A model generated the notes under the pieces. That model had not been told where the DNA came from, made no database searches, and worked only from the letters and a program-made list of their open reading frames with translations. A program made the translations under genes and the position numbers. A stretch of 13,900 bases of DNA from Coxiellaceae bacterium UBA6002 (GTDB taxonomy: Bacteria; Pseudomonadota; Gammaproteobacteria; UBA6002): positions 1 through 13,900 of the forward strand of contig DJAM01000134.1 in the NCBI GenBank assembly GCA_002429595.1. The letters are read 5' to 3'. Shown piece by piece: positions 1 to 6,921 of the stretch; position 1 is the stretch's first letter; every line of letters starts with the position of its first letter.

Positions 1-50
1 TCAAGTCGCGGGACGTCGGCTACTTAGAGTCACGGGTGTCGGCTACCAGC
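1..50. repeat. Truncated palindromic repeat at the left edge
   Basis: The segment CGGGACGTCGGCTAC is followed about 22 bases later by the related CGGGTGTCGGCTAC, and the window opens with TCAAGTCGCGGGACG. This last string looks like one half of a palindrome whose other half (CGCGATCAAGTCGCG type) would lie outside the window. From memory such GATCAAGTCGCGGGA elements are dispersed in several intracellular gammaproteobacteria; I could not check this. The repeat overlaps the 3' end of the flavin reductase gene, so its last few codons seem to be read from repeat DNA. Confidence 0.45.
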
Positions 51-602
51 ATTCTTCGAGTTGGTATTTATCCAATCTACAAACGCGTTCATAAACTTTT
101 GCAGGAACTCGGTCGTATCGTTACTTTTAAAGTTACCATTCTCATCAAGAAGATCTGTAACCTTGCCAACATAAAACTCCGGTTGTTGCATACAAGGCAC
201 ATTCAAAAATACTAAAGATTGTCGTAAATGATGATTAGCACCAAAAGCCCCCGTCATCCCCGGCGAGACGCTGATAATTGCACCAGGTTTACCCTCCCAA
301 GAATTTTGCCCATATGGTCTTGAAGCAATATCAATCGCATTTTTTAAAACACCAGGAATAGAACGATTATATTCCGGTGTTGCAAACAGATAGCCATCTG
401 CAGCTTTAATTTTTTTTCTAAAATCTAACCATTCTTGTGGCGGCGAATTGTCTAAATCTTGGTTGTACATCGACAATTGGCTAATAGGCACAATTTCCAT
501 TTCAAAATTCTTAGGCGCCAGCTTAATAAGTTCTTGCGCAAACTTTTTATTGAAAGAACCTTTACGCAAACTGCCTACAATCACCGCTATTTTTTTAGTC
601 AT
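30..602 (-). CDS. NADPH-dependent FMN reductase (NAD(P)H:quinone/chromate reductase family)
   Basis: A 190-residue flavodoxin-fold oxidoreductase of the NADPH-dependent FMN reductase family, which transfers electrons from NAD(P)H via bound FMN to quinones, chromate or similar acceptors in the cytoplasm. The phosphate-binding loop GSLRKGSFN lies at residues 10-18 and the family motif PEYNRSIPGVLKNAID at about 76-91. The length is normal for the family. The ATG is preceded by GGAG with 7 bases between, a good ribosome-binding site. The last residues (SRHP) are encoded within a repeat at the window edge, so the C-terminus may have been altered by repeat insertion. The gene stands alone, with 233 bases to the next gene. 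The physiological acceptor cannot be read from sequence. Confidence 0.9.
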   Translation of the reverse strand: MTKKIAVIVGSLRKGSFNKKFAQELIKLAPKNFEMEIVPISQLSMYNQDLDNSPPQEWLDFRKKIKAADGYLFATPEYNRSIPGVLKNAIDIASRPYGQNSWEGKPGAIISVSPGMTGAFGANHHLRQSLVFLNVPCMQQPEFYVGKVTDLLDENGNFKSNDTTEFLQKFMNAFVDWINTNSKNAGSRHP

Positions 603-747
603 ATTGTTCTCCAGTGATGACCCACCTCAATCTAAACTATAGATCATTGCATTTAACTGGACATCCCAAAGACCGTTGCCTAGTAGAAACGAGAATTACC
701 CAACACCATCATGGCACGTGCTTGAATTTGTTTATGATATAAGGGAT

Positions 748-768
748 TTGTTAAGAATATCTTAACAA
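748..768. promoter_or_regulatory. Perfect 9-bp inverted repeat, operator-like
   Basis: TTGTTAAGA and TCTTAACAA are perfect inverted repeats separated by ATA. The dyad lies in the 233-base gap between the MFS gene stop (836) and the FMN reductase start (602), about 146 bases upstream of the latter. No T-run follows on either strand, so a terminator is unlikely. The form fits a binding site for a dimeric regulator. The rest of this gap shows nothing I can name. Confidence 0.4.
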
Positions 769-835
769 CCTCACATTCCAGAAAAGATGAAATGATTGCG
801 GTTGAAAGAATGAATTTCCACGAACCTAAGAATGA

Positions 836-2011
836 TTAATATCGTACAGTTCTTTCTAGCAGAAATGCGATGCTAATCACAATCAAAATAATAATCGCGA
901 TTGAGAGAGTTGTGCCGTTGTAAAACACACCAACCATACTACTCCCTAATGTGGCAAAGCTGCTCATTAATGTTGAGAAGATTGCCATTTTTGCGCCCAT
1001 TGGTGCGTCAGAAGATTCGATTGCTAAGCGATTTAAGGGCGCAAAAGCAAAGCCAGAACCGAAAGCATAGAAAATATAGGTGATGATCATTCCCCATAAA
1101 AAGTTTGGGAATTCGTAGGTTATAGCAACTGCTGCGAGTGAAATTATAAAACTGACACTCAGACCAAACTGGATAAGCTTTTTAGGAGCAACTTTGTGAA
1201 TTAATTTTTTAACCAAATAATTGGCAATAATATAACTTAGAAAGATGAAGCTTTGGTAAATACCAAGTTGCACAGGACTGTGTTGAAAACGATCAATTAC
1301 TAAAAATGGGCCTGCTGCAATCCACGTAATGAAGCCACATAATATTGCTCCATAGACAATGACGAGCCGCAAAAAATATGAGTTCTTTAAAATTTGACGA
1401 TAGCGATCCATTACCAACTTTAATTTTAATGGCTGTCGCTCTGCAATCGGTAACGTTTCGGGCATCTTCAATATCAAAAGTGCTACCGCGATACAAGACC
1501 AAATTGAGAGAAAGACAAAAATCCAGCGCCAACTTAATGTGAGGAGTATGAGGCTGCCAAGCAACGGCCCAAATGCTGGTGCCAATACTGAAATACTTCC
1601 CATGAGTGCCAAAAGTTTGATTGCTTCTCTTTGTTCAAAGCTTTCATGAATACTGGCATAACCTGGAACGGAAACAAAACAGATTCCCGAGCCTTGAATG
1701 AATCGAGCAATGATTAGAAAGTCTATCGTAGGTGCTATCGCGCATCCTAAAGTAGCGATGATAAAAATAATGCCACCCAAACATAATATTTTTTTGCGAC
1801 CAAAACGGTCTGCAAAGGGACCTAAAATAAGCTGTACCGATATTGCACCCAAGAACCAAGACATTAACGTCCATTGAGCCAAGGCGGGTGAAATGGCAAA
1901 ATCGCGCATCACAGTGGGTAATGCCGGCAAGTACATGTCACTTGAAAGATAAGTTGCAATCTCAAATGTCACTAATAGAAATGGAAAAATTGTCGTATTT
2001 GATTTAGTCAT
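836..2011 (-). CDS. MFS transporter, Bcr/CflA-type drug exporter
   Basis: A 391-residue integral inner-membrane protein of the major facilitator superfamily. It is hydrophobic throughout with segments consistent with 12 helices. The first helix ends in SSDMYLPALP, with the membrane-embedded aspartate (D25) usual in the Bcr/CflA and DHA1 groups. Loop 2-3 carries motif A, GPFADRFGRKK, at residues 64-74. A motif-C-like stretch (LAPAFGPLLGS) lies in the middle of the N-terminal half, as expected of a proton-coupled drug antiporter. The ATG has only a weak Shine-Dalgarno sequence. It begins 28 bases after the stop of the unrecognised gene 2040-2918 on the same strand, so the two are probably co-transcribed. 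The substrate is unknown; bicyclomycin, chloramphenicol-type compounds or sulfonamides are family precedents only. Confidence 0.9.
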   Translation of the reverse strand: MTKSNTTIFPFLLVTFEIATYLSSDMYLPALPTVMRDFAISPALAQWTLMSWFLGAISVQLILGPFADRFGRKKILCLGGIIFIIATLGCAIAPTIDFLIIARFIQGSGICFVSVPGYASIHESFEQREAIKLLALMGSISVLAPAFGPLLGSLILLTLSWRWIFVFLSIWSCIAVALLILKMPETLPIAERQPLKLKLVMDRYRQILKNSYFLRLVIVYGAILCGFITWIAAGPFLVIDRFQHSPVQLGIYQSFIFLSYIIANYLVKKLIHKVAPKKLIQFGLSVSFIISLAAVAITYEFPNFLWGMIITYIFYAFGSGFAFAPLNRLAIESSDAPMGAKMAIFSTLMSSFATLGSSMVGVFYNGTTLSIAIIILIVISIAFLLERTVRY

Positions 2012-2039
2012 ATTGTTAGCTCAACTTTTTGCAACAAAT

Positions 2040-2918
2040 CTAGCTCTTACTAAATTTAACACTCATCGAAGACGATTCATCATAGATCATATCGCCGCGG
2101 CACTCGAATTTTGATCCGCGTGTCGATTCTGGTTTTGGAAACCTGAATGACCAAATATCTTGTGGCCTTATATTTTTTGTGAATTCTTTAAATAATTCAG
2201 AAAGCTCATCTATCTTAGGGAATTCTTTCTCAGTAGCAGAAGTATTTTTGATGAAGGCTCGAGTTTTCGCCGTTCCTTGCAATAGAAATCCTTTTACCGC
2301 TAAGAAATGCTCAAAAAATTTGATAAATTGAACTTTGCTTGATTCGCTGCCGCGACTTAAACGCTCTATTTCAATTTCTTTTGCCATATCTTCACGGCAT
2401 AGTGTTATTGGCTTTCTTTTATAATAAGCGTGGATTTTCGAAATGATGTCAGCACAAAGCGGAACGTCCCAAGCAAGAGCAAGTGGTATGCGAGGACCAC
2501 GTATGCACTTCCTTTTGATTTTGTCCTTAGTATCTGATTCTGACCCATCCTCTTTCAGCGTCACCTTAGGTAGTTTTGGTGCTCCCGATATCAAGAAGCT
2601 AAAGCTGGGTAAAAAATGATATTCTTGATTGATATCAAAATATTTTACACATAAGCGAAGTAAGCGTTGATCGTTCGGTAATAAAATCGAACCATCTTTT
2701 ATGTGACTATTATCGACAACAAAAAAATTATTTGAGTTTAGAAAATCATTAACTTTGCGAATTGTATTAGGATCATAGAGTTGATAAAGAGGATTCATAA
2801 GTTCTGAGTCCATAGGAATTCCAGGTAAACCCGAACTCATAATTTTGCTTTTATAATATAGATAGCAATTTTTAACCACCTTACAAAAATCACTGATTGA
2901 TTCTTTCGGTTCTTGCAT
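2040..2918 (-). CDS. Hypothetical protein, diverged third paralogue of the 9.4-11.5 kb family
   Basis: A 292-residue soluble protein I do not recognise from any named family. By eye it aligns end to end with the two paralogues at 9355-10389 and 10495-11541. All three begin MQxP. The N-terminal domain shares I-x-x-VN-x-FL-x-x-N-x-F and then LP-x-D-x-x-LL-x-L. The C-terminal domain shares a helix with the pattern KEFPxxDxLxxLFxxF (here KEFPKIDELSELFKEF). Its linker is shorter and lysine-rich, and the conserved ASINF tail of the other two is absent. I chose the ATG at 2918 because AGGAG lies 6 bases upstream and because MQEP then aligns with MQAP/MQSP; in-frame ATGs upstream (for example 2924, 2939, 3017) are less likely. 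It probably forms an operon with the downstream MFS gene and is divergent from a small gene 63 bases away. Confidence 0.75.
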   Translation of the reverse strand: MQEPKESISDFCKVVKNCYLYYKSKIMSSGLPGIPMDSELMNPLYQLYDPNTIRKVNDFLNSNNFFVVDNSHIKDGSILLPNDQRLLRLCVKYFDINQEYHFLPSFSFLISGAPKLPKVTLKEDGSESDTKDKIKRKCIRGPRIPLALAWDVPLCADIISKIHAYYKRKPITLCREDMAKEIEIERLSRGSESSKVQFIKFFEHFLAVKGFLLQGTAKTRAFIKNTSATEKEFPKIDELSELFKEFTKNIRPQDIWSFRFPKPESTRGSKFECRGDMIYDESSSMSVKFSKS

Positions 2919-2981
2919 ACCCATCTCCTCTACTTTCATGTTATTATGAATACTCAGCACTATATTTTTACGGAGGAAAAT

Positions 2982-3233
2982 ATGAAACCTGACAATACCA
3001 ACTACCAAGAAGTCCAAGAAGCTAAATTAAGACAATGCCTACAAAAACTAAAGATCGATATTAATAATATTGTTATCGACGGACAACCTCTCAATGCGGT
3101 TATCAAAAATCTTTCCCTAGATAAATTAACAAAACTCACATCAGCATTAGAATCAACAGAATCACGCGAAGATGCTGTTATTAAGGTTGTTACCGAAGTG
3201 TTGGCACAAGAATCCTCGTATCGCCCTTCGTGA
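2982..3233 (+). CDS. Small hypothetical protein (83 residues)
   Basis: An 83-residue, soluble, charged, probably helical protein with no recognised motif. The start chosen is the ATG at 2982, preceded by a strong Shine-Dalgarno sequence (CGGAGGAAAAT). An upstream in-frame ATG at 2913 would overlap the divergent gene and lacks such a site. The gene is divergent from the unrecognised gene 2040-2918, with 63 bases between their start codons, so their promoters must overlap. It ends only 6 bases before the convergent pirin gene's stop. No signal peptide or membrane segment is visible. Small partners divergent from a larger gene can be regulators or cognate partners, but nothing in this protein shows DNA binding. 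Confidence 0.65.
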   Translation: MKPDNTNYQEVQEAKLRQCLQKLKIDINNIVIDGQPLNAVIKNLSLDKLTKLTSALESTESREDAVIKVVTEVLAQESSYRPS

Positions 3234-3239
3234 CCAAAC

Positions 3240-4154
3240 TCACATTATTGTACCTTTAGGATTAATATCTGGAGGAGTGTCTGGCAATGGAATAAAATCT
3301 GCGTCATCCCCTGGTATTTTTCGAAATCGACCTTGATCAAGCGGTCCGCTATGCCAGTCACGCATCGCTTGCTCAATGTTTTCTTTTGAACTTGAAACAA
3401 AGTTCCAATAAATAAATCTTTGCCCTACTGGCTTGCCACCCAGGAACATTAAATGAGAATCTTCAAGTGCCTCAATATCTAAGTTCTCGCTACTTTTTCC
3501 AACAGCCATAAAACAATGACCTACTTCTTGGTTATCAATCAGTGCCTTGCCAGAAACCACATAAGCGGCAACTTCTCGATCGCCAGCAGGAAAAGTCAAT
3601 TTTGCGCCCATAGGAAATTTTGCCTCTACATAAAACATATCAGAAAGAACAGGCACCGGACTGCTACGATCAAATGCAGTTCCCAAAAGTAATTTGAGCC
3701 GTACACCTTCAAGAACAAATTCCGGCAATTCTTCCTTAGCAAAATGGGTAAAGCTCGGTGAAATTTTTTCCTGATCGTTAGGTAAGGCAACCCAACACTG
3801 TATACCATGGGCAAAGCTGCCCGTTTCTACCAACTCTGGCGGCGTTCTTTCTGAGTGAACAATGCCATTCCCTGCCACCATCCAATTAATAGCACCAGGC
3901 TCTATGATTTGATTTGAGCCTAAATTATCTCTATGCCTGATTTTGCCTTCGAAAAGATAAGTTACTGTTGCAAGATGGATATGAGGGTGCGGCCTCACTT
4001 CAATACCTTGTCCAGGAGAAAAATGAGCAGGTCCCATATGATCAAAAAAGATAAATGGACCTATCATACAATGTTCATAAGGTAGAATACGTCTTACCAC
4101 AAATCCACCCAGATCTTTTTCCCGCGCAGAAATGACAGCTTCAATTCCCTTCAT
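3240..4154 (-). CDS. Pirin family protein
   Basis: A bicupin pirin of 304 residues, close to the family's usual 280-300. Pirins bind a metal in the N-terminal cupin and some bacterial members act as quercetin 2,3-dioxygenases; others modulate enzymes or transcription. With the start used here the metal ligands are H56 and H58 (in RPHPHIH), H100 and E102 (in GIVHSERTP), nearly the positions in human pirin. I prefer the ATG at 4154 because GGGAAG lies about 7 bases upstream; an ATG at 4175 would add MLMGRLT. The C-terminal part carries LMFLGGKPVGQRFIYWNFVSS, typical of the family's C-terminal cupin. The gene is followed convergently by the small gene 2982-3233. Confidence 0.92.
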   Translation of the reverse strand: MKGIEAVISAREKDLGGFVVRRILPYEHCMIGPFIFFDHMGPAHFSPGQGIEVRPHPHIHLATVTYLFEGKIRHRDNLGSNQIIEPGAINWMVAGNGIVHSERTPPELVETGSFAHGIQCWVALPNDQEKISPSFTHFAKEELPEFVLEGVRLKLLLGTAFDRSSPVPVLSDMFYVEAKFPMGAKLTFPAGDREVAAYVVSGKALIDNQEVGHCFMAVGKSSENLDIEALEDSHLMFLGGKPVGQRFIYWNFVSSSKENIEQAMRDWHSGPLDQGRFRKIPGDDADFIPLPDTPPDINPKGTIM

Positions 4155-4269
4155 CGTTAATCTTCCCATCAGCATGATAATTAAAGTGGCTGGACAAGTG
4201 TAAAAGAGGTAAAGATTTTATGGATATTTTCAAATTTTGTCTATCATAAGAGAGAAAGTTGGAAGTGTT

Positions 4270-5121
4270 TTAGCCAAGCGCTCTCAAGATGGCTGCCTCA
4301 CCCATTGCATATTGGCAATCATAACCCGCCGCCGCCTTTTCATCAAAAACAAAATTTGCTCTCAAGTCTTGATGCCCCAATGAATCATAAATATGAGTGA
4401 GACCCGAACTAACGTGATCAAACACCACGTCGATATCTTCACGCTTATGAAGTTCTCTAATTGCAGCAGGAGATAACACACGCGGTGGTGAAATAACTAT
4501 AAACAGAGAATATTCCGGCAATAAACTAATATGATGTTCATTGATAATCCCATTAGTCTCATTGTTTAATGGTAAACAAACAGCGACTTGTTGTACATTT
4601 CGAAAAATGTCTAACAAATCACACGGATAAGAATAATTGGGGATTTCAAATGTATAATGAGTGCGATTATAAAGAAGCAGAATTTTATCTTCTTGCAGTA
4701 ATCTTACAACAACCTTCTTACCAATTTCCCCTATTCCAAGCACTGCGATCGGCGAAGTTTTGTGCGCAGCCAATAACAAATCAGTAACAAAATCGGCAAC
4801 GTATTGGGCATTAACGCCTGGAGTATTAAGTACTTTAATATTAAATTTCGAAGCTGCCGTAAAATCAACACGGTGCAAGCTAGTACCCTTTCGCACAAAT
4901 TTAAGCTCAAGGTCTGGCAACAATTGCCGCCAAGTTGCAAGTTTTAGCTCATCAATAGTTTGCAAACCAAAAATGACTGCTTCTGGCCGATATTGCGCAA
5001 TTAACTCGCGCCATTTAAGATCAGTCTCGTCATTGGAAAGGGGTAAATATTCGATGTCATTTTGGTATTTTGCCACTAATTCAGCTTTAAGCTGACATAT
5101 AGTCAGAATTTTTTTAGCCAT
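4270..5121 (-). CDS. 2-hydroxyacid dehydrogenase-like NAD-binding protein
   Basis: A 283-residue protein of the D-isomer-specific 2-hydroxyacid dehydrogenase fold, shorter than the usual 310-330. The N-terminal part has the family pattern HRVDFTAASKFNIKVLNTPGVNAQYVAD at about 83-110 (given here as a pattern position, not as proof of activity). A Rossmann dinucleotide motif GIGEIG lies at 129-134, after the strand PIAVL. R214 in ISPPRVLSP is a good match for the catalytic arginine. The usual glutamate and the TPH histidine near the C-terminus are not found at their expected places: the region reads FDHVSSG and later FVFDEKAAAG. The enzyme may therefore be degenerate or use an altered mechanism. 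It lies 50 bases downstream of the DsbA-like gene on the same strand and 115 upstream of the pirin gene. Confidence 0.8.
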   Translation of the reverse strand: MAKKILTICQLKAELVAKYQNDIEYLPLSNDETDLKWRELIAQYRPEAVIFGLQTIDELKLATWRQLLPDLELKFVRKGTSLHRVDFTAASKFNIKVLNTPGVNAQYVADFVTDLLLAAHKTSPIAVLGIGEIGKKVVVRLLQEDKILLLYNRTHYTFEIPNYSYPCDLLDIFRNVQQVAVCLPLNNETNGIINEHHISLLPEYSLFIVISPPRVLSPAAIRELHKREDIDVVFDHVSSGLTHIYDSLGHQDLRANFVFDEKAAAGYDCQYAMGEAAILRALG

Positions 5122-5171
5122 ATCCGCACTCTTGATGTGAAGCAGGAAGATTATTTTATAAGCTTACAAGC

Positions 5172-5741
5172 TTAAAAACCTGAAGCTAACTTTGGCTCTC
5201 TTTCAAACACGGCGCTAAGGGTTTCGGAATCATAATTTCCCTCATAGCGTTTGTTATTAATAAAAAAGGATGGAGTGCTATGAACTTTGTTTTCTACTCC
5301 ACTCATAAAATCAGATCGCACCTTCGCAAGGTAAGTACGATTTTCCAGAGCCGACTCATATTCCAACACAGGAAGTTTGAGTTGGTCAACTAATTGCAGC
5401 ATTAAATCTAAGCCCAAGTTTCTTTGATTATTAAAGATTAGATCATGCATTTCCCAATATTTGCCATACACAGTAGCAAACTCAGCCGTTTGCGCACACA
5501 ACTGCGCATGGGGATGCAACTGCGTTAGTGGGAAATTACGAAATACATAACATAAATCTTTTTTAAAATAATCTAATAACTGAATAACCGAATGATGAGC
5601 TATCGCACAATAAGGACATTCAAAATCACCATACTCAAGAAGAATTATTCGACCATCTTTATTGCCAAGTATGTGATCAGTCGCAGTAACGTTATCTTTT
5701 AACACTATTTTCCCCTCAAAAGACAGCTTATAAATAAGCAT
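5172..5741 (-). CDS. DsbA-family thiol-disulfide oxidoreductase (thioredoxin fold)
   Basis: A 189-residue thioredoxin-fold protein with a CPYC active site at residues 42-45 (GDFECPYC) and the cis-proline loop HSTPSFFINN with P157, separated by the helical insertion typical of DsbA/FrnE-like proteins. Such proteins make or reshuffle disulfides using the CXXC pair. No convincing signal peptide precedes the domain, so this copy is probably cytoplasmic, which suggests a reducing or detoxifying role rather than periplasmic folding; it also resembles the thioredoxin domain attached to some NhaA antiporters. The ATG at 5741 has a weak GGATG-type ribosome site. The 2-hydroxyacid-dehydrogenase-like gene follows 50 bases downstream and may share its transcript. 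Confidence 0.88.
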   Translation of the reverse strand: MLIYKLSFEGKIVLKDNVTATDHILGNKDGRIILLEYGDFECPYCAIAHHSVIQLLDYFKKDLCYVFRNFPLTQLHPHAQLCAQTAEFATVYGKYWEMHDLIFNNQRNLGLDLMLQLVDQLKLPVLEYESALENRTYLAKVRSDFMSGVENKVHSTPSFFINNKRYEGNYDSETLSAVFEREPKLASGF

Positions 5742-5794
5742 AGATCATCCAAAAGCGCAAAAAAACTTTTTACAATTTCAAAACCAACACGCTG

Positions 5795-5824
5795 TTGACA
5801 ATACAACTGCTAAGCGCTTAAAAT
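5795..5824 (+). promoter_or_regulatory. Sigma70-like promoter with a palindrome in the spacer
   Basis: A consensus -35 (TTGACA, 5795-5800) and a TAAAAT -10 (5819-5824) are 18 bases apart. A perfect 10-base palindrome, TAAGCGCTTA (5811-5820), sits in the spacer and overlaps the -10, a classic place for a repressor site. The likely product is the small gene at 6056, with a leader of about 220 bases. On the other strand the same region upstream of the DsbA-like gene includes TTGTCA, so the site may also affect that gene. Confidence 0.55.
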
Positions 5825-5956
5825 AAAGCTTCACTTACAGAGCGTTATTTTATTTATGTCTCATAGCCAACAGCAATTACTCATAAATCCTCTTTACGTT
5901 GGTAAATTAATCCCAATTAATATTTCTGTATCTTTAGTCATTGTGACCCACACTTT

Positions 5957-5997
5957 GCCCTGAGCGGAATTATTATGTTTTCTGCCCGCTTCAGGGC
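5957..5997 (+). promoter_or_regulatory. Leader hairpin upstream of the 75-residue gene
   Basis: GCCCTGAGCGG (5957-5967) pairs with CCGC-T-TCAGGGC (5986-5997): 11 base pairs with one bulged T and an AT-rich 18-base loop. A competing shorter hairpin, CTGCCC/GGGCAG (5982-5999), uses the same right arm. No T-run follows at once, so a simple terminator is unlikely. The structure lies 58 bases before the start at 6056 and may act in the leader RNA. The 314-base gap 5742-6055 holds this hairpin, the promoter at 5795 and a possible 35-codon frame (5856-5963) with a poor ribosome site; nothing else is evident. Confidence 0.4.
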
Positions 5998-6055
5998 AGC
6001 AATCAACTAGAAAACAAAATATATTTTTACATTATCTTCACAGGAGAAATTAACC

Positions 6056-6283
6056 ATGAAGCAGAGATTTGTTGAATATGCAAAAGGCACAGCCGGCTTA
6101 AGTTTAGTTTGCGCTGCAAATTTTTTTGTTAGCACTCATCTTCAGGAACGCACAAGAAGAGAAATACTTAAACGCAATCCTAATGCCGAAGTTGAAACTG
6201 TCTTTCGTCAACTCGGTGGCCTAGGCGGTTATTGGGAAGTGAGAGAAGTAGATCCAAATTCTTCATCACCAAAACCTAGATAA
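6056..6283 (+). CDS. Small hypothetical protein (75 residues) with hydrophobic N-terminal segment
   Basis: A 75-residue protein I do not recognise. AGGAGA stands about 9 bases before the ATG, a strong ribosome site. Residues 12-29 (GTAGLSLVCAANFFVSTH) are moderately hydrophobic and could form one weak membrane helix or part of a signal segment, after a basic start (MKQRF). A charged helix (residues 31-40, QERTRREILK) and a glycine-rich stretch (LGGLGGYW) follow, then a polar tail ending SSSPKPR. The composition suggests a small membrane-anchored protein. A good promoter and a structured leader lie upstream, arguing that the frame is expressed. Repeats begin about 40 bases after its stop. Confidence 0.6.
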   Translation: MKQRFVEYAKGTAGLSLVCAANFFVSTHLQERTRREILKRNPNAEVETVFRQLGGLGGYWEVREVDPNSSSPKPR

Positions 6284-6325
6284 AAAGAAGGGTTTTTTCC
6301 TCTCTACTTCGAAAGGACGTCAAGT

Positions 6326-6600
6326 GAAGAGGTTCCAACCCCCTCACCCCAACCCTCTCCCCCCAAGGGGGAGAGGGAGTTTATAAAAATGATGATCTAC
6401 CTTATTTCACTTCTTATTCCTCCCCAGCTTAATTAATTCCTCTTATTTCTTCTTCCGCTCATTTATCCTCTCCTCTTTTCACCGCCTATTTCATCTCCCA
6501 CTTAATTATTCCCTCTTCCGCAAGGGTTAGGAGGTGAGGGGTGGCTTCAAAATCCTCTTTACTCCACTCCTCTCTCAGGTGAGAGAAAAGTTATAAAATG
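6326..6600. repeat. C/T-rich inverted-repeat element
   Basis: The left end carries CCCCTCACCCCAACCCTCT, running into a perfect 11-bp hairpin, CCCTCTCCCCC-CAA-GGGGGAGAGGG (6353-6377). The right end (6511-6547) has CCCTCTTCCGCAAGGGTTAG and GAGGTGAGGGGTGGCTTC, a degenerate inverted copy of the left end. Between them the plus strand is strongly pyrimidine-biased. A further degraded copy of the hairpin, TCTCTC-AGGT-GAGAGA (6571-6586), is followed by GTTATAAAATG, matching TTTATAAAAATG after the first hairpin. No gene is supported in 6284-6921; this element, the MITE-like unit after it and the SDR leader fill the stretch. Confidence 0.6.
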
Positions 6601-6633
6601 TCTTTGACTCCTTTCCTACTTTATTTTTTCTCT

Positions 6634-6793
6634 TGTCATTCCCGCGCAAGCGGGAATCTATCCTTCCAGCCGCACCTGAAATGGATTCCCACCCGCACGG
6701 AAATGATAGGATTTCTTTTTTACTTCGGAGAGAAACAGAAGGACATTATAAATCTTTCACTTCTTTTTATTCCCTCTTCTTGGGGGAATGACA
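6634..6793. repeat. MITE-like unit with TGTCATTCCC terminal inverted repeats
   Basis: The unit starts TGTCATTCCC (6634-6643) and ends with its reverse complement GGGAATGACA (6784-6793), about 160 bases in all. Inside the left end, ATTCCCGC-GCAA-GCGGGAAT (6638-6657) is a perfect 8-bp hairpin. A degenerate inverted copy, GGATTCCCACCCGCACGGAAATGA, follows near 6681-6705. Related TGTCATTCCCG strings recur at 13822-13900. This is the pattern of a dispersed non-autonomous palindromic element. A 73-codon frame crossing it is not a gene. Confidence 0.7.
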
Positions 6794-6921
6794 TACCCTA
6801 TTCTTCCCTTTTAAGGTAGGACAAACATATTATTATTCACACACGCGCAAAACGGTTAAAATTGGCGCCCTGGGTTTCACCCAAGAAATCTAAGCTTGCA
6901 AAATAACTTTAAGGAAGAAAT

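Noticed and set aside
2913..2981. N-terminal extension of the small gene at 2982
   Set aside because: It would overlap the divergent coding region and its promoter, and the strong ribosome site belongs to the ATG at 2982.
6353..6377. The 11-bp hairpin as terminator of the gene ending at 6283
   Set aside because: It lacks a proper T-run and is part of a dispersed-type repeat, though it could still slow transcription.
6598..6819. A 73-codon plus-strand frame
   Set aside because: It is a translation through the MITE-like repeat (CHSRASGNL is a hallmark of such false frames) and has no ribosome site.
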